64,000 nt of DNA from Acinetobacter venetianus RAG-1 = CIP 110063 (GTDB lineage: Bacteria; Pseudomonadota; Gammaproteobacteria; Pseudomonadales; Moraxellaceae), in NCBI RefSeq assembly GCF_000368585.1, contig NZ_KB849560.1, positions 153,169 to 217,168 of the forward strand, written 5' to 3'. Position numbers and translations under genes: made by a program. Below the pieces are notes generated by a model. It was not told the DNA's origin. It searched no databases and saw only the letters and a program-made list of their open reading frames with translations. This document shows, in pieces, positions 1-13,104 of the stretch (its first letter is position 1; each line of letters begins with the position of its first letter).

Positions 1-1
1 A

Positions 2-361
2 CCTGTAAATCTTGTGATTGGTGATGGTAACTTACTGCCAGGATTTGAAAAGGCATTATTTGGTTTACGTGCAGGCGATCGTCGTACTGTACATTTACCG
101 CCAGAAGATGCATTCGGTCCTTGGAATCCTGAAAATATTCAAACCTTCGATACCGTCAAATTTGAACAACGTCCAATTGTCGGTCACATGATTGAATTTG
201 AAGATAAAGCCAAAGCAACCTTGTTTGGAATCGTAAAATCGGTCAATGATGACATTACAGAAATCGATTTTAACCACCCATTGGCAGGCAAAAATATTAC
301 CTTTGAAGTGGAAATCTTCAAAGTTACCCCTGCAGGCCAGCAAGGCATCAAATTGATGTAA
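2..361 (+). CDS. fkpB: FKBP-type peptidyl-prolyl isomerase (FkpB/SlpA-like), 5' end outside window
   Basis: The gene enters from the left edge; the open frame runs from base 2, so the true start lies outside and the GTG at 14 is only internal. The visible 119 residues hold the FKBP core (LPGFEKALFGLRAGDRRTVHL) and the flap or insert of SlpA-type FKBPs (EDAFGPWNPENIQTF). These proteins catalyse cis-trans isomerisation of prolyl bonds and act as cytosolic chaperones. The C-terminus is intact and a strong terminator follows directly. In related genomes fkpB sits next to lspA and ispH, which would lie to the left but cannot be seen. The family is clear; the exact orthologue is an inference. Confidence 0.88.
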   Translation, partial: PVNLVIGDGNLLPGFEKALFGLRAGDRRTVHLPPEDAFGPWNPENIQTFDTVKFEQRPIVGHMIEFEDKAKATLFGIVKSVNDDITEIDFNHPLAGKNITFEVEIFKVTPAGQQGIKLM

Positions 362-362
362 C

Positions 363-392
363 AAAAAAGCTCTCAAATGAGAGCTTTTTTTT
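363..392 (+). terminator. Rho-independent terminator after the fkpB-like gene
   Basis: An AGCTCTC/GAGAGCT stem with a four-base loop is followed by eight T. It starts two bases after the stop codon, and an A-run on its left side could let it work in both directions. Confidence 0.85.
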
Positions 393-467
393 ACGCTGAA
401 GAAAAGTATAAGATCATTTAAAAGCATTCATTTTTTAAGATCAAAGCAATAACACAGGAATTTAAGT

Positions 468-1010
468 ATGCTGATTTATATTATTGTTGGTAGTGTTCGG
501 GAAGGTCGCACAGCGATTAAAGTCGCCAATTGGGTGCAGCAAGCAACCACTGAACTCGCATTAAAAGATATTCAAACAGAAATCGTCGATCTTAAGGAAT
601 GGGACTTACCCCTATTTGCAGGTTCTCATCCACCAGCAACAGGCATCTATGACCAACCCAAACAACAGCAATGGGCAGATAAAATTGCACAGGCACAGGC
701 GTTTATCTTCATTAGCCCTGAATATAACCATGGCTATAGTCCAGCACTCAAGAATGCCTTGGATTATGTCGGTAAAGAATGGCAAGGTAAACCTGCAGCC
801 TTTATCGGCTATGGTTCAACCAATGGCTCACGTTCAATCAGTCAAATTCGCCAAGTAACTTCAAGCTTAGGTCTAGTTGATCCAAATGCTGTGATTGAAA
901 TTCGCGATATCTTTAAACGTAATAAAGACGAGAACTTTGAAGCTAATGAGTTTGAAGTAAAAGGATTAGCAGCGTTGATCAGAAAACTACAGAAATATAA
1001 TCTCGCTTAA
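468..1010 (+). CDS. NADPH-dependent FMN reductase family oxidoreductase
   Basis: A 180-residue flavodoxin-like protein. The N-terminal phosphate-binding loop of the NADPH_dep_FMN_red family (GSVREGR, residues 8-14) and the family motif PEYNHG (84-89) are both present. It probably binds FMN and transfers electrons from NAD(P)H to a quinone, azo compound or flavin in the cytoplasm; the substrate cannot be read from the sequence. The ATG is preceded by a GGAA-type ribosome site. The gene stands alone between the fkpB terminator and a perfect hairpin 24 bases past its stop. The length is normal for the family. Confidence 0.88.
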   Translation: MLIYIIVGSVREGRTAIKVANWVQQATTELALKDIQTEIVDLKEWDLPLFAGSHPPATGIYDQPKQQQWADKIAQAQAFIFISPEYNHGYSPALKNALDYVGKEWQGKPAAFIGYGSTNGSRSISQIRQVTSSLGLVDPNAVIEIRDIFKRNKDENFEANEFEVKGLAALIRKLQKYNLA

Positions 1011-1034
1011 TTATGCGCCTAAGCGTACATTGAT

Positions 1035-1060
1035 CAGTGGGATTGACGTCTATCCCACTG
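1035..1060 (+). other. Perfect 9-bp hairpin downstream of the FMN reductase
   Basis: CAGTGGGAT (1035-1043) and ATCCCACTG (1052-1060) form a perfect stem with an 8-base loop. There is no T-run after it, so it is not a classical terminator. It may stabilise the 3' end of the transcript. Confidence 0.5.
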
Positions 1061-1168
1061 CCGACTTGATCGCTAATATATGAGAAGTATAAAGAGACAG
1101 GAAGTCTCATTGAAAGCACATTGGATGTGATGTCGTTGATAGGATATCGGCGACAATAAAAAAAATAT

Positions 1169-1204
1169 AAAGCAGCCCCGTCAGGATGATGTGGCTGCTT
1201 TTTG
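1169..1204 (+). terminator. Hairpin with T-run in the 1.0-1.4 kb intergenic region
   Basis: AAGCAGCC (1170-1177) pairs with GGCTGCTT (1193-1200) and T residues follow. An A-rich run on the left side lets it also serve the minus-strand remnants that end nearby. No intact gene lies in 1011-1418. Confidence 0.55.
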
Positions 1205-1224
1205 TCTATTATTTTAAAGGTGAT

Positions 1225-1329
1225 TTAAAAACATTTAGGATACGCAACCACATCTTGATCTCCTGCCATTACTGCAAGCTGTAATACGGTAATTCTTTTT
1301 AAGAATCTGCATAAACTACGATGACCTAA
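1225..1329 (-). pseudogene. Possible C-terminal remnant of a decayed gene
   Basis: On the minus strand an open frame with no good start runs from a stop at 1330-1332 to a TAA at 1225-1227. It encodes about 34 residues ending AGDQDVVAYPKCF. It reads like the tail of a larger protein that lost its upstream part, and it lies just downstream, in the same direction, of the truncated frame at 1419-1823. No family was recognised. A chance frame cannot be excluded. Confidence 0.25.
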
Positions 1330-1418
1330 TCATCATTCTCAGTGGTTGTTTACAGCGTTATAACCTTCATGATCAGTTAATAGGAACTTCTTTACATTAT
1401 CGCATGATATCTTATTGC

Positions 1419-1823
1419 TTATTCATCATTACAACTTAGCCACATGCCAATTGTATTCTTATCAATGACACATAAAAAATAATCCTGAGTATGATTCGTC
1501 ACAGGTCTCCATCCATTATCTATAAAATTACTATAATACCTAGGATTAGCAAACTCCTTAAGAAACGCATCAAGAATATGTTGTAATTCAAATTTTTCTA
1601 ATTTTTTATCAGAACCATAGCAAATAGCTTCATTTGCCATTTGCATAAAAAGTTCATTAAACCCCTTAATACATACCTCATGCAATCCCATTTTTGGTAA
1701 GGTTATATTTTCAGTGTGACTTAACCAAGGATAAAAATCATATTCTCTTACCTCATGAATAACTAATCCAATAGCTTGATAATCAACTTTATTAGAAATA
1801 TTAGGGGTATATACATATCCCAA
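1419..1823 (-). CDS. Hypothetical protein, probably N-terminally truncated
   Basis: The 134-residue frame opens with TTG and has no upstream ATG. The same frame stays open a further 24 codons upstream to a TGA (residues such as EIFEQYREIWEDCY) without a conventional start. Both points suggest the 5' end was lost. The product is acidic, rich in aromatic residues and low in GC, with no signal peptide or membrane segment and no motif I recognise. Its size and isolation resemble orphan immunity-type proteins, but that is only a guess. It lies directly behind the terminator of the rRNA operon, a common breakpoint for rearrangement. Confidence 0.45.
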   Translation of the reverse strand: MGYVYTPNISNKVDYQAIGLVIHEVREYDFYPWLSHTENITLPKMGLHEVCIKGFNELFMQMANEAICYGSDKKLEKFELQHILDAFLKEFANPRYYSNFIDNGWRPVTNHTQDYFLCVIDKNTIGMWLSCNDE

Positions 1824-1911
1824 ATAACAATCTTCCCATATCTCTCTATATTGCTCAAAAATTTCTTTAATTACTTTTCTTCCTTCTTGTAAAATTATTC
1901 ATTCTTCACGT

Positions 1912-1948
1912 AAAAAACACCCCCTCTGCGCTAGCGGAGGGGGTGTTT
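1912..1948 (-). terminator. Terminator of the minus-strand rRNA operon
   Basis: A GC-rich inverted repeat (ACACCCCCT against AGGGGGTGT with a CTAGCG-containing loop) lies just past the 5S gene. Read on the minus strand, the stem is followed by a run of T (bases 1912-1917). Confidence 0.85.
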
Positions 1949-1959
1949 AGTATTTAAAA

Positions 1960-2073
1960 GCTGGCGATGACTTACTCTCACATGGCAAGTGCCACACTAC
2001 CATCAGCGCTAAGAGGTTTCACTTCTGAGTTCGGGAAGGGATCAGGTGGTTCACTCTTGCTATTGTCGCCAGC
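1960..2073 (-). rRNA. rrf: 5S ribosomal RNA
   Basis: About 114 bases whose ends are complementary (GCTGGCGA against TCGCCAGC), with the conserved 5S loop containing CGAAC on the minus strand. It is the last gene of the rRNA operon, 158 bases after the 23S and just before the terminator. Ends are placed by the terminal stem and may be off by one or two bases. Confidence 0.93.
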
Positions 2074-2231
2074 AAACTGTTTTGGCTTTCGGTGGTCTTA
2101 CGTTTTGCCACTTAGTACCGAAAGAGTTATTAACGGATTAGTTAAATTGGTCTGTATTGTAACTAGTTTCTTCACTAAATCAAGTTATGTATTGAATTTA
2201 TCTTGAATACAACAACTGTTTGGGTGTTGTA

Positions 2232-5122
<2,891 letters not shown>

Positions 5123-5451
5123 ATACAACCCCAAACAGTCGTTAACACATACAAGTGAGTGTTACCGTTGCAAACTTAATTGCTACTATTCGTTGTCTGT
5201 GAACTTAATCACCATACAGCTTCAATCTAAATTCATATACCAAAACGCTTGATTCAGTGTTTTTGCTAGTTCTCAATTTCATTCTTTCGAATGAATTGAG
5301 TGAACAATTTATTTCAGACTCAATTCTACTAATCTGTTAATGATTAACTACCACCTCGTCGGTGCGTAGTAAACTGTGATAAATCACAGAAGTTAATAAG
5401 CTTTCAACTTACTAAGTTCTGTAATCTTTAGCCCGTACTCCGTAAAGTACG

Positions 5452-5527
5452 TGGTGGAGACTAGGAGAGTCGAACTCCTGACCTCCTGCGTGCAAAGCAG
5501 GCGCTCTACCAACTAAGCTAAGTCCCC
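5452..5527 (-). tRNA. tRNA-Ala (anticodon TGC)
   Basis: A 76-base cloverleaf on the minus strand from GGGGACT to an encoded CCA. The anticodon stem-loop carries TGC, and the T loop GTTCGACTC is normal. It lies in the 16S-23S spacer next to tRNA-Ile, the usual pair for spacer tRNAs. Confidence 0.96.
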
Positions 5528-5598
5528 AGCTTACAATCATAATGAACGACATATCTTCTCATCTAGCAGCTTGTGATTATTTATCACTTCGTCAGTAG

Positions 5599-5675
<77 letters not shown>

Positions 5676-5734
5676 TCAGATACATCTTCGAAGAACAACT
5701 TGTTGTGGATTCTTACCAGTCACCAATCTTTCGT

Positions 5735-7271
<1,537 letters not shown>

Positions 7272-7402
7272 AAATCATTTTGCACCTTAGTTAAGACAAG
7301 GTGCTAATTCTGGCTCATCAATTACTGACAAAAAATTTGCTCAAATAAACTTCGAGAAATTTCTACCAATTATCAATGATAATATATATCGATTGATCAA
7401 CT

Positions 7403-7446
7403 AGTAAAAATCCACACAAGTTGTTCTTCTATTCTCTTAATGATCT
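7403..7446 (-). promoter_or_regulatory. Conserved rRNA leader segment
   Basis: These 44 bases of the minus-strand leader are identical to the last 44 bases of the window (63957-64000, plus strand). This marks them as part of the leader shared by rRNA operons, used for antitermination and processing, and shows that a second operon begins at the right edge. Confidence 0.8.
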
Positions 7447-7544
7447 CTTTATCGCCTCGTCAGCGATAAATAAAACGCAATAAATATTTAACAACTTAAC
7501 CGTAAAGCTAAGTTATTTTTGCTTCATTGCGTCGGGATGTGTGC

Positions 7545-7572
7545 ATTATAGGAGATTTTTTTTGGTGCGCAA
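7545..7572 (-). promoter_or_regulatory. rRNA operon P1 promoter
   Basis: On the minus strand, TTGCGC (7567-7572) and a perfect TATAAT (7545-7550) are spaced by 16 bases, with an A/T-rich stretch upstream suitable for an UP element. The downstream bases GCACACATCC resemble those after the P1 of the second operon at the right edge (GCACATCC). A much weaker second promoter may lie nearer the 16S. Confidence 0.85.
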
Positions 7573-7702
7573 GCTTTTTTAACTCTTTGTTTTATCAAGT
7601 GTTCTTTTTTTACACACAAATAGCTTTAAAAACACCAAAATAAAGCAGCAAATAATTGAAATAAAAGCAGAAATATATTTTTAATATTTCTGCTTTTATA
7701 TT

Positions 7703-8257
7703 TTATTTCTTATTCTTTATCTGTACGCTGATAATTTTAATTGGTTGTTTAGGTACATCTTGATGCATTCCATAGTTTCCTGTTGGTGCATTAACGATTT
7801 TATCAACGATCTCCATCCCTTTCGTTACCTTACCAAATACAGCATAGCCAGCATCCATATTCGAACGATTTAGAAAGTTGTTATCAGCCACATTAATGAA
7901 AAATTGGCTTGTAGCAGAATTTGGGTTACTGGTACGCGCCATTGCCAAAGTACCACGATTATTTTTCAGTCCATTATTTGCTTCATTGACGATTGGAGCT
8001 TTTGTTGCCTTCTCAATCATATTGGCATCTAAACCGCCACCTTGAACCATAAATCCAGGAATAACTCGATGGAAGATTGTTCCTGAATAAAAATTGCTTT
8101 TTACATAGTTCTCAAAATTCTTTGCAGATACTGGGGCTTTATCATCAAATAATTCGATTTCAATATTACCCATGCTGGTTTTCATATCCACCATCGTATT
8201 TGCAAATAAATGACTACTCGCCAAAATTAGAGCTGTTGTAATGAACAGTTTTTTCAT
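7703..8257 (-). CDS. ppiA: Peptidyl-prolyl cis-trans isomerase, cyclophilin type, periplasmic
   Basis: The 184-residue protein begins at the ATG at 8257. An in-frame upstream ATG adds 15 residues before the signal peptide and is less likely. Residues 1-20 form a signal peptide ([19 protein letters not shown]). The cyclophilin core follows, with [13 protein letters not shown] at 62-74 carrying the catalytic Arg, then GTLAMART and SATSQFFIN. It folds periplasmic proteins by isomerising prolyl bonds. It stands alone; a parS palindrome separates it from the esterase gene behind it. The symbol is by family resemblance. Confidence 0.9.
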   Translation of the reverse strand: MKKLFITTALILASSHLFANTMVDMKTSMGNIEIELFDDKAPVSAKNFENYVKSNFYSGTIFHRVIPGFMVQGGGLDANMIEKATKAPIVNEANNGLKNNRGTLAMARTSNPNSATSQFFINVADNNFLNRSNMDAGYAVFGKVTKGMEIVDKIVNAPTGNYGMHQDVPKQPIKIISVQIKNKK

Positions 8258-8357
8258 GATTGCTTTTCTCTGTACAGAAATAGATTTGTTGTAGCGAGTC
8301 ATCTTAGTTTTATCAATCTATTTTTGCTATTTCTATTTGTTATCTTCTAAAAACACA

Positions 8358-8387
8358 AAACCGATGTTTCACGTGAAACATCGGTTT
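8358..8387. promoter_or_regulatory. parS site (ParB-binding centromere site) in a 30-bp palindrome
   Basis: The core TGTTTCACGTGAAACA (8365-8380) matches the widely conserved ParB-binding parS sequence and is a perfect palindrome. Symmetry extends to 30 bp. It lies between the ppiA promoter and the 3' end of the esterase gene, so it may also end transcription. It is about 36 kb from oriC. Confidence 0.88.
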
Positions 8388-8394
8388 GAAAGTA

Positions 8395-9465
8395 TTAGTG
8401 ATGCTTATCCCAAAACTTTCTGAAGTTCTTAGCTATCTCGATCGTATTTCGTTTAGCCTTGCTCGAAATTGGAGTTAAATTAATAAAACCGTGAGTTTGT
8501 TCAGGGTAATCGATGTATTGCACTTTAACACCGCTTTGTCTGAGCTTATGGCTATATATTTCACCTTCATCATGCAGTAAGTCATGTCCAGCAGTAATCA
8601 CATATGCTGGCGCAAGCTTTTTAAGACTGCCATAAGTTGGAGAAATAAGTGCGTCATCCAAAGTAACATTGTGCTGCGTTGCATAATAATCCGTAACGTA
8701 GTCTACATCTTTACTTGTTAACACCAGCCCTTCTCCATATGCATAAAATGAAGGATGTCGACTTTTGAAATCGACAACTGGATAAATAAGTAATTGTGCT
8801 TGCGGTGCGTATGACTTACCTGCGGCGTGCTGTGCAACAACAGTACTGATGTTTCCACCTGCACTATCGCCAGCAACAGCAATACGGTTTTTATAAATTT
8901 TCAACTGACGGCGGTTTTGATAAACCCATGCTAATGCATCTTCACATGATTTGATTAGGAGTTGCGGCGACACTTCTGGCGCAAGTGGATAGTCAATACT
9001 TAAGACTTGTACTTTTGCATATTTGGCAATAAGTCGACAGACTTCATCATGAGTATCTAAACCACCTACCACAAAACCTCCTCCATGATAAAACACAATC
9101 ATTGGAAGTTTTTTATTTGGTGCAGGATGATAATGTCTTGCGAAAACAGTTCCACTTTGTAGTGGTAAGCGGATATCCTCAACTGAATCAATCGATGTTG
9201 ATTTATTTAAAATCGCCAACATTTGCGCATCAAATTGTCGGCGTGATTCGATTGGATCATCTCCAATAAAGCCAATGCGTCCTTGTTTAATCTGAACAGC
9301 CATAAGGCATTTGGTAAATGCATCCAAATCTGGATATTGATACGGATAGCCTAAAAGTTTAGCGAGGGATTCTTGTACGATCTTGGGCAGCTTATCAAGT
9401 GCTCGTGCAGCAGGACCTTGTCCTTTATCTAAAATTGTTTGAATTTTTTGAGGTAATGCTGTCAC
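8395..9465 (-). CDS. Alpha/beta hydrolase, hormone-sensitive-lipase-type esterase
   Basis: A 356-residue carboxylesterase of the HSL (family IV) group. The oxyanion-hole motif HGGG is at 127-130 and the nucleophile elbow GDSAGG has Ser201. Asp295 (GHDLLHDE) and His325 (THGF) complete the likely triad. A roughly 110-residue N-terminal cap region precedes the catalytic domain. There is no signal peptide, so it is probably cytosolic or peripherally membrane-bound, cleaving short or medium acyl esters. The start is GTG, chosen because AGGGGA lies at a good distance and no closer ATG fits. It is transcribed alone. Confidence 0.9.
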   Translation of the reverse strand: MTALPQKIQTILDKGQGPAARALDKLPKIVQESLAKLLGYPYQYPDLDAFTKCLMAVQIKQGRIGFIGDDPIESRRQFDAQMLAILNKSTSIDSVEDIRLPLQSGTVFARHYHPAPNKKLPMIVFYHGGGFVVGGLDTHDEVCRLIAKYAKVQVLSIDYPLAPEVSPQLLIKSCEDALAWVYQNRRQLKIYKNRIAVAGDSAGGNISTVVAQHAAGKSYAPQAQLLIYPVVDFKSRHPSFYAYGEGLVLTSKDVDYVTDYYATQHNVTLDDALISPTYGSLKKLAPAYVITAGHDLLHDEGEIYSHKLRQSGVKVQYIDYPEQTHGFINLTPISSKAKRNTIEIAKNFRKFWDKHH

Positions 9466-9667
9466 TGTCGTCCCCTTCTCTCACTCTGTCCATAATTCTT
9501 GTTCTCGTTGACTATATGCTTTTATAAAGTCATAGATCAAGAATAAGATTTCAAAATATGTCGTACGCTAAAGGGCTATTCTTTAAAAGTCATTAACCAT
9601 TGTGCTTATTCGATTTCGTTTTTTCTGCCAATTAACAACAGATTTTAATGCTTTGTTTAGAAATTAT

Positions 9668-9700
9668 AAAACCAGAACTGAATGACTCAACTCTGGTTTT
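9668..9700. terminator. Bidirectional terminator-like hairpin
   Basis: AAAACCAGA pairs perfectly with TCTGGTTTT around a 15-base loop, with A- and T-runs on the two sides. It lies in the 358-base gap 9466-9824, where I see nothing else definite beyond AT-rich promoter-like sequence for the esterase. Confidence 0.6.
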
Positions 9701-9824
9701 ATAGCACTTAAAAAGTGTCATTTTTATGAATAAAGTCGCTATGCATGATGTATAGCAGTACATCTATAAATTGATTTTTGGCATCTAACATTCAATCTAT
9801 TGCAAGCCGACTTAGCATAAAAAA

Positions 9825-10067
9825 TTATTGGCCTGCTGCATCAGCACCAGCTGAGCCAGATACTGAACCTGAAATATCTGCTGAAGCACCGCCTGGTTGA
9901 ACATCTACAGACGTACCAGCTTGTACACCAACACCACCTTGTACGCCTGTTGGGCCTGCACTAGTTTGAGCTGAACCAGAAGCATCTAAACCACCTTGAG
10001 TCGAACAACCCACAGCTGTGAATGCAACACCAGTTACAACCATAGAGATCAATGCTAACTTTTTCAT
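9825..10067 (-). CDS. Small Gly/Ala/Ser-rich lipoprotein
   Basis: An 80-residue protein starting at the ATG at 10067, preceded by an AAGGAAA-type ribosome site; an upstream frame extension lacks a plausible start signal. Residues 1-21 are a lipoprotein signal with lipobox TAVGC, so Cys21 would be lipidated. The mature part is low complexity, dominated by Gly, Ala, Ser, Val and Asp, with repeats of the type GVQGGVGVQAG. Such small lipoproteins are probably anchored in the outer membrane. The function is unknown and no domain is recognisable. Confidence 0.8.
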   Translation of the reverse strand: MKKLALISMVVTGVAFTAVGCSTQGGLDASGSAQTSAGPTGVQGGVGVQAGTSVDVQPGGASADISGSVSGSAGADAAGQ

Positions 10068-10408
10068 TGTGTATTTCCTTTCATTATGACAAATAGCAAA
10101 GTTATCTTTGCGTTGCCTATCATTCACAATTTTTTCTGCTGGCGTGATGCGGATTAGTAGCGGTTTGTTATTTATACAGCGTGCTTTTGCAACTTTTATT
10201 TAATCAATTAAAAGCAGATTTCACATATTTTCCTGATCATAAAAATTGGCTAAGCACTTATCTATTCATAACTTTTGTTGATATAAACTGAATTTATTAA
10301 AGAAAAATTCGAACATCTTCATTTTTTATAATTTATATAAACCTCGTAGAACATACCCAAAAGCTTACAATTACAAAGAATAGGTTAATAGTTACTTTAA
10401 TCTAAATA

Positions 10409-10436
10409 AAAGCCGCAATCAGAAGATTACGGCTTT
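10409..10436 (-). terminator. Terminator after the metallo-hydrolase-like gene
   Basis: A 12-base inverted repeat (AAAGCCG...CGGCTTT, one mismatch) lies 16 bases past the minus-strand stop at 10452. The rest of 10068-10408 is AT-rich and without a gene. Confidence 0.65.
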
Positions 10437-10451
10437 ATGATTAATTTAGGC

Positions 10452-11315
10452 TTAAGGCCACTGCATCTCACCTTTAACAACTTTAGCACCTAACTCAAGA
10501 CTACTTGTTTCAGTCAGCGTCGGATATTTCTGTTGCATGGTTTTAATCAACACTTCTGAGTTTTTGCTAGATTTAACGGCTTGTTCGTATTGCTTTAAAT
10601 AATCAATTGAAAAGTTCACCGCATTTAAACCTTCAGCAGCACCAGCCTTCATATGTGCAGGAACAACAGTTTGCGGTTTAAGTGCTTTGATCGATTCCAA
10701 TGTTTTGATCACTTCAGCACGATCTTTCGTAGTTGGGGTATCTGCTGTCCAAAGGTGAATACCTGAAGATACTGAAATGCCGCCAACCACTGCTTTTACA
10801 CTTGGAATCCATAAATAAGTCAGTTCTTTTTGACCCTTGATTTCGATGGTTTCATTCTCAAGTTTCAATGTTTTGGCTGTGTATGCTTGTGGAACAATAA
10901 TTTTGCTTGGAGCATTGGCACCCATTTTTGGACCCCAGTAATCCACTTTAAGCGCTTGCGTATCCTGAATATGTTTAACCGTTTCAGGCGTAGCAATGAT
11001 TTGTACATTCGGGAAATATTGTTTAAATACATCTAAACCAAAATAGAAATCTGGATCACCATAACTCACAAAAATTGTTTTCAGCGTTTTTCCACTGTCC
11101 AGAATATCCGCTGCAATACGAAGCGCTTCTGATTTTGAAAATTGAGCATTGACCAACAGGACTTCTTTATCCCCTTCAATCAAGGTAGAAGTGACACCAA
11201 AATGCTCAGGCTTCGCTAAAAAGTTTTGAAGGGTTAAGTCTTGGGCAAATGTCGTTGATGCTGCTGTTAATGTTGCAATCGTTGCGAATGCAATTGCATA
11301 AGGATTCGTTTTCAT
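10452..11315 (-). CDS. Periplasmic beta-lactamase-fold protein with altered metal motif
   Basis: A 287-residue protein. The ATG at 11315 is chosen because it begins a clean signal peptide (residues 1-24, ending TTFA); the frame continues 42 codons upstream into promoter sequence. The fold resembles periplasmic metallo-beta-lactamase-like hydrolases, for example LWTAD and VVPAHMKAG in the C-terminal half. Where the family has THxHxDH, this protein reads SYGDPDF (84-90): the histidines are Tyr, Asp and Phe, and only Asp89 is kept. It may be catalytically dead or use a different metal site. A LysR gene is divergent with an inverted repeat between them, suggesting local regulation. Confidence 0.82.
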   Translation of the reverse strand: MKTNPYAIAFATIATLTAASTTFAQDLTLQNFLAKPEHFGVTSTLIEGDKEVLLVNAQFSKSEALRIAADILDSGKTLKTIFVSYGDPDFYFGLDVFKQYFPNVQIIATPETVKHIQDTQALKVDYWGPKMGANAPSKIIVPQAYTAKTLKLENETIEIKGQKELTYLWIPSVKAVVGGISVSSGIHLWTADTPTTKDRAEVIKTLESIKALKPQTVVPAHMKAGAAEGLNAVNFSIDYLKQYEQAVKSSKNSEVLIKTMQQKYPTLTETSSLELGAKVVKGEMQWP

Positions 11316-11391
11316 ATGTTGTCTCCGATCTGATAGGAAACACTTTAAATTGCAATTATTGCTGAATAAACCCACTAAATTAAGATAAAAT

Positions 11392-11408
11392 GTTGCATAT
11401 CTTGCAAC
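11392..11408. promoter_or_regulatory. Likely LysR-type operator
   Basis: GTTGCA and TGCAAC form a perfect inverted repeat with a 5-base centre, containing the T-N11-A pattern of LysR boxes. It lies in the 106-base divergent promoter region, 13 bases upstream of the LysR start. Confidence 0.6.
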
Positions 11409-11421
11409 AATCAAAATAAAT

Positions 11422-12315
11422 ATGGATACCTTAAAAGCCATTCAAGTCTTTGTCTGTATTGCACAACAAGGCAATCTCAGCAAAGCTGCAGAACATTTAG
11501 ACTACTCTAAAGCAATGGTGTCGCGTTATTTGGAACACCTTGAACAAACATTTTCCACTCGACTGTTTCAACGTAATACTCGCAAAGTTTCACTGACACC
11601 TGCAGGTGAAAAAGCACTGGTCTATTGTGAAAATATTTTACAACAACAACAACTCTTGGAAAGTTTAGCAGCGCCAGAACAACATAGCGGTACTATTCGT
11701 TTTACATGTGGCTTGTTCTTATTTCAATTGGGTGTCAATGAATGCATCAAGCAATTTAAAAAACGTTATCCGCACATTCATTTTGATGTGTATTTAACTG
11801 AAAATACCGTTGATCTAATGGATGCCCAAGTTGATCTCGCACTTAGGATTACGCAAAAAGTTGCTGATGGACTAATAGCCCGCCCTGTCTGTCAAATTGA
11901 ATCTGTGTTCTGCGCACATCCACATTATTTAAAAGATCACCCTCCTCTCTCTCATCCCAGCCAATTGATTCAGCATGAATGTATTGCTCATCATACCCAC
12001 AATCAATATTGGACGCTTTTTGATACAGATCAGCAACCACAGAACTATCCGTTAAATGTTACGTTTAAGAGCAATGATGTGATCGCGCTCTATCAGATGT
12101 GTCTCAAAGCGCAAGGTGTTTCCATGCTACCGACTTTGTTAGTACGTCAAGATTTTGCCGAGCAGCGCTTAGAACGAGTGTTTGCAGATTTTTCTGCGCC
12201 CGATCTCACCTTGTCTTTGGTGTATGCATCAAGACAACATTTACCAAAAATAACCCAAGAATTTATTGCTTTCGTCATCGAAAACTTAAGTTTTTACTTA
12301 AATAAGCAAAATTAA
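11422..12315 (+). CDS. LysR-family transcriptional regulator
   Basis: A 297-residue regulator with an N-terminal winged helix-turn-helix (about residues 1-60, with GNLSKAAEHLDYSKAMVSRYLEHLE) and a substrate-binding domain from about residue 90. Its start is 106 bases from the divergent beta-lactamase-fold gene, the usual arrangement of a LysR regulator and its target. The inducer is unknown. The length is normal. Confidence 0.9.
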   Translation: MDTLKAIQVFVCIAQQGNLSKAAEHLDYSKAMVSRYLEHLEQTFSTRLFQRNTRKVSLTPAGEKALVYCENILQQQQLLESLAAPEQHSGTIRFTCGLFLFQLGVNECIKQFKKRYPHIHFDVYLTENTVDLMDAQVDLALRITQKVADGLIARPVCQIESVFCAHPHYLKDHPPLSHPSQLIQHECIAHHTHNQYWTLFDTDQQPQNYPLNVTFKSNDVIALYQMCLKAQGVSMLPTLLVRQDFAEQRLERVFADFSAPDLTLSLVYASRQHLPKITQEFIAFVIENLSFYLNKQN

Positions 12316-12337
12316 AAGATTTAAATCGACCTGAACG

Positions 12338-12364
12338 CTTGAATTTTGTCGCGTTGCCCATACT
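12338..12364 (+). promoter_or_regulatory. Sigma-32-type heat-shock promoter of grpE
   Basis: CTTGAA (12338-12343) and CCCATACT (12357-12364), 13 bases apart, match the RpoH consensus CTTGAA-N13-CCCCATNT well. It lies 111 bases upstream of the grpE start. Confidence 0.72.
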
Positions 12365-12474
12365 TCATCCGTATCTATGAATGACCTATACGTGGCAGTT
12401 CGGGTTTGACCCTATGAGCATCAATGCCAAAAGGACTGTACATGTTTGAGAACTTTTTTAAACGGAGATCATCA

Positions 12475-13020
12475 ATGGCTAATGAGCACAATGAGCAAGC
12501 TCAAGACATTCAAAATGAGCAACAGACTGAACAAACTCAAGCTGAAGGTGTAGAGCAAGCAAACGAGCTTAGCGTTGAAGATTTACAAGCGCAAATCACT
12601 AAACTCGAAGAAAGCCTAAAACTCGAAAAAGCACGTACTGCCAATGCCGTTTACGAAGCACAGAAAAGTGTTGAACGTATTCAACGTGAATCAGAAAAGC
12701 ATAAAGACACTGTGCTTGAGAAATTTGCGAAAGAGCTATTGGATTCTGTCGACAACCTTGAACGTGCGATTCAAGCAGCTGGTACAGAAGAAACACCTGT
12801 ATTAGAAGGTGTAAAACTGACTTTAAAATCGTTGCTTACAACGCTAGAAAAATTTGGTGTGGTGGAAGCAGACACAAAAAATGGTTTTAATGCAGACCTT
12901 CATCAAGCGGTTGGTATCGATCCAAATGCTAAAGCCAATGAAATTGGTACGGTTTTACAGAAGGGCTATACCTTAAATGGTCGCCTACTCCGCCCTGCAA
13001 TGGTCATGGTCGGACAATAA
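12475..13020 (+). CDS. grpE: GrpE nucleotide exchange factor
   Basis: A 181-residue co-chaperone that releases ADP from DnaK. The ATG at 12475 is chosen because CGGAGA lies 8 bases upstream and the resulting N-terminus (MANEHNEQ) fits relatives; the open frame begins 17 codons earlier without a good ribosome site. Residues 1-50 are Gln/Glu-rich and disordered, a long coiled coil follows (about 50-120), and the C-terminal beta-wing domain ends [12 protein letters not shown]. It is followed by dnaK after 144 bases, with a second promoter-like signal between. Confidence 0.96.
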   Translation: MANEHNEQAQDIQNEQQTEQTQAEGVEQANELSVEDLQAQITKLEESLKLEKARTANAVYEAQKSVERIQRESEKHKDTVLEKFAKELLDSVDNLERAIQAAGTEETPVLEGVKLTLKSLLTTLEKFGVVEADTKNGFNADLHQAVGIDPNAKANEIGTVLQKGYTLNGRLLRPAMVMVGQ

Positions 13021-13063
13021 ATCCAGTATTTTGAGAGTTTTTCAGTTTTTTTTCATAAAAATG

Positions 13064-13092
13064 CTTGAAAAAAAACGATTGACTCTCATATC
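13064..13092 (+). promoter_or_regulatory. Possible second sigma-32-type promoter before dnaK
   Basis: CTTGAAA followed after about 15 bases by CTCATAT resembles the heat-shock consensus, less well than the grpE promoter. It would allow separate heat induction of dnaK. Confidence 0.4.
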
Positions 13093-13104
13093 GAATAACA
13101 AGCA

